A DNA stretch of 10,050 nucleotides from Stramenopiles sp. TOSAG23-3 (lineage: Eukaryota; Sar), in NCBI GenBank assembly GCA_900128585.1, contig LT642851.1, positions 1 to 10,050 on the forward strand, given 5' to 3'. The translations under genes and the position numbers were made by a program. This document shows, piece by piece, positions 7,164-10,050 of this stretch. The notes under the pieces are model-generated. The model made no database searches and was not told the DNA's origin. It saw only the letters and a program-made list of their open reading frames with translations. The number at the start of each line of letters is the position of its first letter. Within the stretch, counting starts at the first letter, position 1.

Positions 7164-8555
7164 ATGACGTCGTTGGCTGATGAGTTGCTCGACGATTTTG
7201 ATGATAGTGACGCGGAGGATACTCTTTTGAAAAGTGAGCAGGCCTCGGCCGCCGGGGCTACGAGCGAGTCGGCGGATACTCCTGCCGATGTCCCTGAGGT
7301 AATATCAAGAATTGAATCGTATTTGCAAAATCCTTTTTATCGGTCCTACAGTGAGTCTGTCAAAAAAGTGCTGGAAAGTGCGGATAAGTCCGCCATTATT
7401 GATAGCGAGGAAAACACCCCGATTGAAAGTAGTCCCTTGTACGACAGCGTTGCCGAGGCCAACGAATTTTTGGAAAAAATAGACGAGTATTTTTCTCAGG
7501 CTTACCAATACGTGGTAATGCAGTACTCTAAGCGGGTGAAAGACATTGTAAATTTAGTCCCGGAACCCCAAGACTTGGTGAAGGTTGTTATGTTCTTGGG
7601 CCACCACACCAGCGTTGAAAATGCGAAGAGCGTGGCAACCGACCAGAACGCAATAGAAAGTGTGCTGGGGCCGGCTCAGCTGATGACGCTGACGGTGGCA
7701 CTGACCGGTGCGCACGAGCACGCACTGGGCTACTTAGAGATGGAGCATGTGCTATCTTGCTGTGCGTTAGGGCTCAGGCTCATTCAAGCAAGGCAACTGC
7801 TCCTGCAATATATCCAGCTGTACATGGAACAGCTGGGCCCGAACATTTCTGCGCTCATAGGAAGTGAAATCGCCGCAAACTTGGTAGCGTTTACGGGCGG
7901 CATGGTTGCCCTGTCACGAATTCCGTCGTGCAACCTTATGGTCGTTGGAAAAAAACGAAAGGTTCTTGGTGGATTCTCCAAGTCCGCTCAGTTGCAGCAT
8001 GTTGGCGTTATAGCGCTGTCTCCCTTGGTAAAAGACGCCCCGAAAGATTGTCAAAAGAAGATGGCAAGAATCCTGGCCGGCAAAATAATGCTCGCGACCC
8101 GAGTGGATTGTGCGAGAGGGTCTCGCGACGGTAGTTCTGGACAAAAGTTTCGCGAGTTCTGTGAAAACAAGTTGATCTCGTTCCAAAAACCTCACCAAGC
8201 AAAAATGCACAAGCCGCTGCCCATACCGGGGCAGCAGAAGGCTAGAAAGCGTGGAGGAAAGCGCTACCGCAAGGCGAAAGAGAAGTACGGCTTGACCGAT
8301 GTCCACCGAGAAAGGAAACGGATTAAATTCGGGGGTACGAATGACGAATACGGCGATGTCGCGATGGGTCGGTCGATGGGGACGCTGGGGCAAAACGACA
8401 ATGGGCGGATGCGTTTGGTGAATAGAGACAAGAAGGCAAAGGTGCCAAACGGGAAGATATGGCCAGGGAAAGTGCAGAAGGAGAGTGCGCCGCCATCGGT
8501 TGGTAAACCCGGAGGGTACTTTAGCGACGCAACCAAGTTCACCAAAACGAGCTGA
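7164..8555 (+). CDS. PRPF31: PRP31, U4/U6 snRNP spliceosomal protein
   Basis: A 463-residue nuclear protein. PRP31 binds the U4 snRNA 5' stem-loop together with the 15.5K/Snu13 protein and is needed to build the U4/U6.U5 tri-snRNP. Seen in order: an acidic N-terminus (MTSLADELLDDFDDSDAED), a NOSIC/coiled-coil helical region (about 45-220), the Nop domain with signature GPNISALIGSEIAANLVAFTGG (225-246) and SRIPSCNLMVVG (251-262), the conserved KPLPIPGQQKARKRGGKRYRKAKEKYGLT (350-378), which includes a likely nuclear localisation signal, and a basic C-terminus. Human PRPF31 is 499 residues. The frame also has an ATG at 7071 that would add 31 mostly hydrophobic residues resembling a signal sequence. 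That suits a nuclear protein poorly, and MTSLADELL fits family N-termini, so 7164 is chosen. The gene itself has no intron, yet its presence implies that the organism splices. Confidence 0.96.
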   Translation: MTSLADELLDDFDDSDAEDTLLKSEQASAAGATSESADTPADVPEVISRIESYLQNPFYRSYSESVKKVLESADKSAIIDSEENTPIESSPLYDSVAEANEFLEKIDEYFSQAYQYVVMQYSKRVKDIVNLVPEPQDLVKVVMFLGHHTSVENAKSVATDQNAIESVLGPAQLMTLTVALTGAHEHALGYLEMEHVLSCCALGLRLIQARQLLLQYIQLYMEQLGPNISALIGSEIAANLVAFTGGMVALSRIPSCNLMVVGKKRKVLGGFSKSAQLQHVGVIALSPLVKDAPKDCQKKMARILAGKIMLATRVDCARGSRDGSSGQKFREFCENKLISFQKPHQAKMHKPLPIPGQQKARKRGGKRYRKAKEKYGLTDVHRERKRIKFGGTNDEYGDVAMGRSMGTLGQNDNGRMRLVNRDKKAKVPNGKIWPGKVQKESAPPSVGKPGGYFSDATKFTKTS

Positions 8556-8563
8556 GTGAGTCA

Positions 8564-8594
8564 GAAAGTGGGGTAATAAAAAATAATTACTTTC
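8564..8594 (+). other. Small AT-rich hairpin in PRP31 3' region
   Basis: GAAAG (8564-8568) and TAAT (8574-8577) are complementary to CTTTC (8590-8594) and ATTA (8586-8589). This gives a 9-bp stem with a five-base bulge (TGGGG) and an 8-nt A-rich loop, starting 8 nt after the stop codon. It could mark the mRNA 3' end or be chance in AT-rich DNA. Confidence 0.3.
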
Positions 8595-8628
8595 AGTAAA
8601 AATTTTTGTTCATGTTAGTTGTACTCCT

Positions 8629-8654
8629 GGTAATACTGTAGGTAATAGGTAATA
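8629..8654 (+). repeat. Three GGTAATA copies in 26 bp
   Basis: GGTAATA occurs at 8629-8635, 8641-8647 and 8648-8654, the last two directly adjacent. TACTGTA (8634-8640) overlaps the first copy. The same heptamer recurs in other spacers of the window. It lies 70-100 nt past the PRP31 stop, so it would fall in or just past its 3' UTR. Confidence 0.5.
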
Positions 8655-8846
8655 CGGAAGAATAGTAGGAAAATAATAACGCACACCATACAGCACTGGG
8701 GGTCCACATAGACAGATGCATAGACTTGTGTGCGTCAGATGAGATATGTGTATAAATGTGTGTCACCTTGAAAGAATTAGCTTTTCGTACAAACGATTAT
8801 CAAAGAAAACACACGTTTACGTATAATTTAAATATTAAAACTTATC

Positions 8847-8965
8847 GGCGCGAGAGGGTGCACGCTCGCCCAAGGAAGAAGCCCAGGGCCTATGCGCGAG
8901 TAAATCGCGTTGTGCCCTCCCGTTTCTTCCCCCTACACGACGTCGTCGGTGCACCTCTTCACGCC
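8847..8965. ncRNA. Candidate structured RNA in a GC-rich island (unidentified)
   Basis: Five helices nest without conflict, listed from outside inward: GGCG 8847-8850 with CGCC 8962-8965; GAGG(g)TGCAC 8854-8863 with GTGCACCTC 8949-8957 (9 bp, one bulge); GGAAGAAGC 8874-8882 with GTTTCTTCC 8922-8930 (9 bp, one G-U on the plus strand); AGGGC 8885-8889 with GCCCT 8914-8918; CGCGA 8895-8899 with TCGCG 8905-8909 closing a GTAAA loop. The island is sharply richer in G/C than the surrounding spacer. Strand is unresolved. On the plus strand TATAAT lies about 20 nt upstream. On the minus strand an ATATA lies upstream and a TTTT (8840-8837), as used by RNA polymerase III, directly follows the structure. 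I checked by eye for features of U1, U2, U4, U5, U6, U3, SRP, RNase P/MRP, 5S and tRNA and saw no match. GC-rich DNA folds easily, so this remains a candidate. Confidence 0.35.
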
Positions 8966-9040
8966 CTGAGCCCTTGAGAACGCAATACGCTCGGCGTGTG
9001 TTTCGGTATATTGTGACAAAAAGCTAAACTATAACCCCGC

Positions 9041-9415
9041 TTATGCGGACTTTACTGCGTAGATTCTTTGTGGGAAGTTGGCGGCCTTCTTGGCGGCTTT
9101 CAAAGTCTTCAAGTTCTTTTGTTCACTGGTCAAGGCGCGGCGCTTGGCACGGGTGAGCTTTGGTCGAAGATCTCTTCCAATGTACTTCTTGTTCTTCAGG
9201 TAGGCGCGCGTCCTGGCACGAGTGTTTTGGCTGATAACGGTCAATACTCTGGCGATGTTCTTGCGTACAACTTGTATCTTGGACAATTTGGATGCCGCTC
9301 CACCAGTAACCTTGGCAACACGAAGGGTGGCAAGCTCTGCTTTTAACTCTTCAAGTTGTTTCAGGAGTTCTCCCTTGGATTTGGTTCTCAATTCATAAGC
9401 TTTGACCTTTGGCAT
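9041..9415 (-). CDS. RPL35: 60S ribosomal protein L35 (uL29)
   Basis: A 124-residue protein, the normal length for eukaryotic L35 (123 in human). It belongs to the uL29 family and sits near the polypeptide exit tunnel of the large subunit. The whole length aligns with the family: [20 protein letters not shown] at the N-terminus, the signature [17 protein letters not shown] (31-47), [13 protein letters not shown] (49-61), [20 protein letters not shown] (74-93) and the C-terminal [12 protein letters not shown]. Lys/Arg are abundant, as expected for an rRNA binder. It is intronless. The ATG is fixed by homology and is preceded by AACC. The stop codon TAA sits in the four-base loop of CCGCATAAGCGG. 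The gene faces PRP31 tail to tail. The upstream side has a TATA-like element and an inverted CCAAT. Confidence 0.98.
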   Translation of the reverse strand: MPKVKAYELRTKSKGELLKQLEELKAELATLRVAKVTGGAASKLSKIQVVRKNIARVLTVISQNTRARTRAYLKNKKYIGRDLRPKLTRAKRRALTSEQKNLKTLKAAKKAANFPQRIYAVKSA

Positions 9416-9429
9416 GGTTAAAAACTATT

Positions 9430-9440
9430 TAATATATATA
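9430..9440 (-). promoter_or_regulatory. TATA-like element upstream of RPL35
   Basis: TATATATATTA on the minus strand ends 14 nt before the RPL35 ATG. It resembles the element before LIS1 (1064-1075). At normal TATA spacing the start site would fall at or inside the first codons, so either the leader is nearly absent or the element has another role. Confidence 0.4.
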
Positions 9441-9563
9441 CTAAAAATGAACAACAGATAAAAAATTGCACTTCGTCAACGATTGTCTTGATTTAATGTT
9501 GCCTTTCCTAGCTTGAAACGTTTCATAATGTTTGAGTCTCTAGCAATGAAAGTCTCCCTTTCC

Positions 9564-9568
9564 ATTGG
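9564..9568 (-). promoter_or_regulatory. CCAAT box candidate for RPL35
   Basis: The minus strand reads GTCCAATGG, containing CCAAT, about 150 nt upstream of the RPL35 ATG. The position and context suit an NF-Y-type site. A five-base motif is weak evidence on its own. Confidence 0.25.
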
Positions 9569-9918
9569 ACTGGAGGAAAGCAAATGACATGAGTGTGTAA
9601 TAACAACTGCCTGGTTATTAATTATTATTTATTATTTAATTTTTTATTTTTCTCTATTATTAAATAACAGTGTATTACCAAAGGAATAGTATTAAAACTA
9701 AACGTCAGGATTCCTCTTTTTTTTTAATACATAAATAGAATTACATCTATTTGGTAATTAAGGGGTTATTATATATTTATGCATTCAATATTTAAAACTT
9801 CCTAAAAGGTAATACCTATATATAGAATATGATTATTCAATTTATATCATTCATTTATAATTATACTTGATCCTTAATTATCACTGCAGGAAAGCGATTT
9901 CGTGTTTGGAAAAGGTAG

Positions 9919-9960
9919 TGCTGTATCCTTGTATTATATGAATGGTAACAGGATACAGCA
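9919..9960. repeat. 11-bp perfect inverted repeat with 20-nt spacer
   Basis: TGCTGTATCCT at 9919-9929 is perfectly complementary to AGGATACAGCA at 9950-9960. The arms are GC-richer than their surroundings and would form a stable hairpin as RNA. It may be a transcript end, a small RNA precursor or a remnant of a tiny inverted-repeat element. No target duplication is evident. Confidence 0.6.
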
Positions 9961-10050
9961 TTATGGAATTATTACTATTCTATTGTATTCTTATATTACA
10001 CAATGGTATGTCTATATTACTAAAAGAAAAGTTTGAGCTAATTGAATGGC

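Larger units (their letters stand above)
8556..9040. other. Convergent spacer between PRP31 and RPL35 with GC-rich island
   Basis: The 3' ends of PRP31 (plus) and RPL35 (minus) face each other here. The first part (8556-8845) is AT-rich with a small 3' hairpin and three GGTAATA copies. From about 8847 to 9000 the DNA turns abruptly GC-rich, unlike any other spacer in the window, and holds nested complementary segments described separately. A TATA-like stretch borders the island on each side (plus 8822-8827; minus ATATA at 9011-9007). Confidence 0.7.
9416..10050. other. AT-rich region upstream of RPL35, no further gene seen
   Basis: The first 200 nt next to RPL35 are less AT-rich and probably contain its promoter. 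From about 9610 on the DNA is dominated by A/T runs and ATT/TTA repeats, with GGTAATA at 9808-9814 and its complement at 9673-9679. An inverted repeat lies at 9919-9960. No ORF, tRNA or other RNA gene is recognised up to the window end. Confidence 0.65.

Noticed and set aside
8756-8977. 73-codon plus-strand ORF reaching into the GC island
   Set aside because: The first half is AT-rich spacer and the second half is Arg-rich simply because of the GC content. A second frame is open over the same stretch, so openness is not informative. No family was recognised.
8847-9000. tRNA, 5S rRNA, SRP, RNase P/MRP or spliceosomal snRNA in the GC island
   Set aside because: No TTCGA-type T-loop, Sm-site context or conserved core of these RNAs could be seen by eye on either strand.
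9610-9900. Terminal inverted repeats or a transposon in the AT-rich right end
   Set aside because: The apparent repeats are A/T-only and match many places. No transposase-like ORF or target duplication is visible.

Overview
The window reads as nuclear DNA of a compact, intron-poor unicellular eukaryote. It encodes a LIS1 dynein regulator, an EDC4/Varicose decapping scaffold, a PRP31 spliceosomal protein and cytosolic ribosomal protein uL29/L35, all strictly eukaryotic functions. No coding region needs an intron. Coding DNA has balanced base composition, while the spacers are very AT-rich with ATT, GAA/TTC and G-tract microsatellites. A LIS1 gene argues for a lineage with cytoplasmic dynein. 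The C-terminus of L35 looks stramenopile/algal-like to me, but this is a weak impression from memory and the species is not identified.

Layout: (1) 1-1042, minus strand, the N-terminal 347 codons of LIS1, cut by the window edge. (2) 1043-2190, an AT-rich divergent promoter region with microsatellites, a TAGTCTA motif cluster and a 13-bp hairpin. (3) 2191-2601, plus strand, a small secreted or ER-luminal acidic EF-hand protein. (4) 2602-3935, spacer with one copy of a 25-nt dispersed repeat. (5) 3936-6566, plus strand, EDC4 with an internal 21-bp triplication. (6) 6567-7163, spacer with the second 25-nt repeat copy. (7) 7164-8555, plus strand, PRP31. (8) 8556-9040, convergent spacer holding a GC-rich, nested-helix island that may be an undescribed structured RNA. 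(9) 9041-9415, minus strand, RPL35. (10) 9416-10050, its promoter and AT-rich DNA with an 11-bp inverted repeat.

The genes do not form a pathway. Three concern RNA life (splicing, decapping, translation), one motor-driven transport and one calcium binding. This is ordinary housekeeping neighbourhood. The points most worth a second look are the GC island at 8847-8965, the 24/25-identical dispersed repeat, and several short motifs (TAGTCTA, TACTGTA, GGTAATA) that recur far more often in the spacers than their composition suggests. No mobile element, CRISPR, tRNA or rRNA was recognised.
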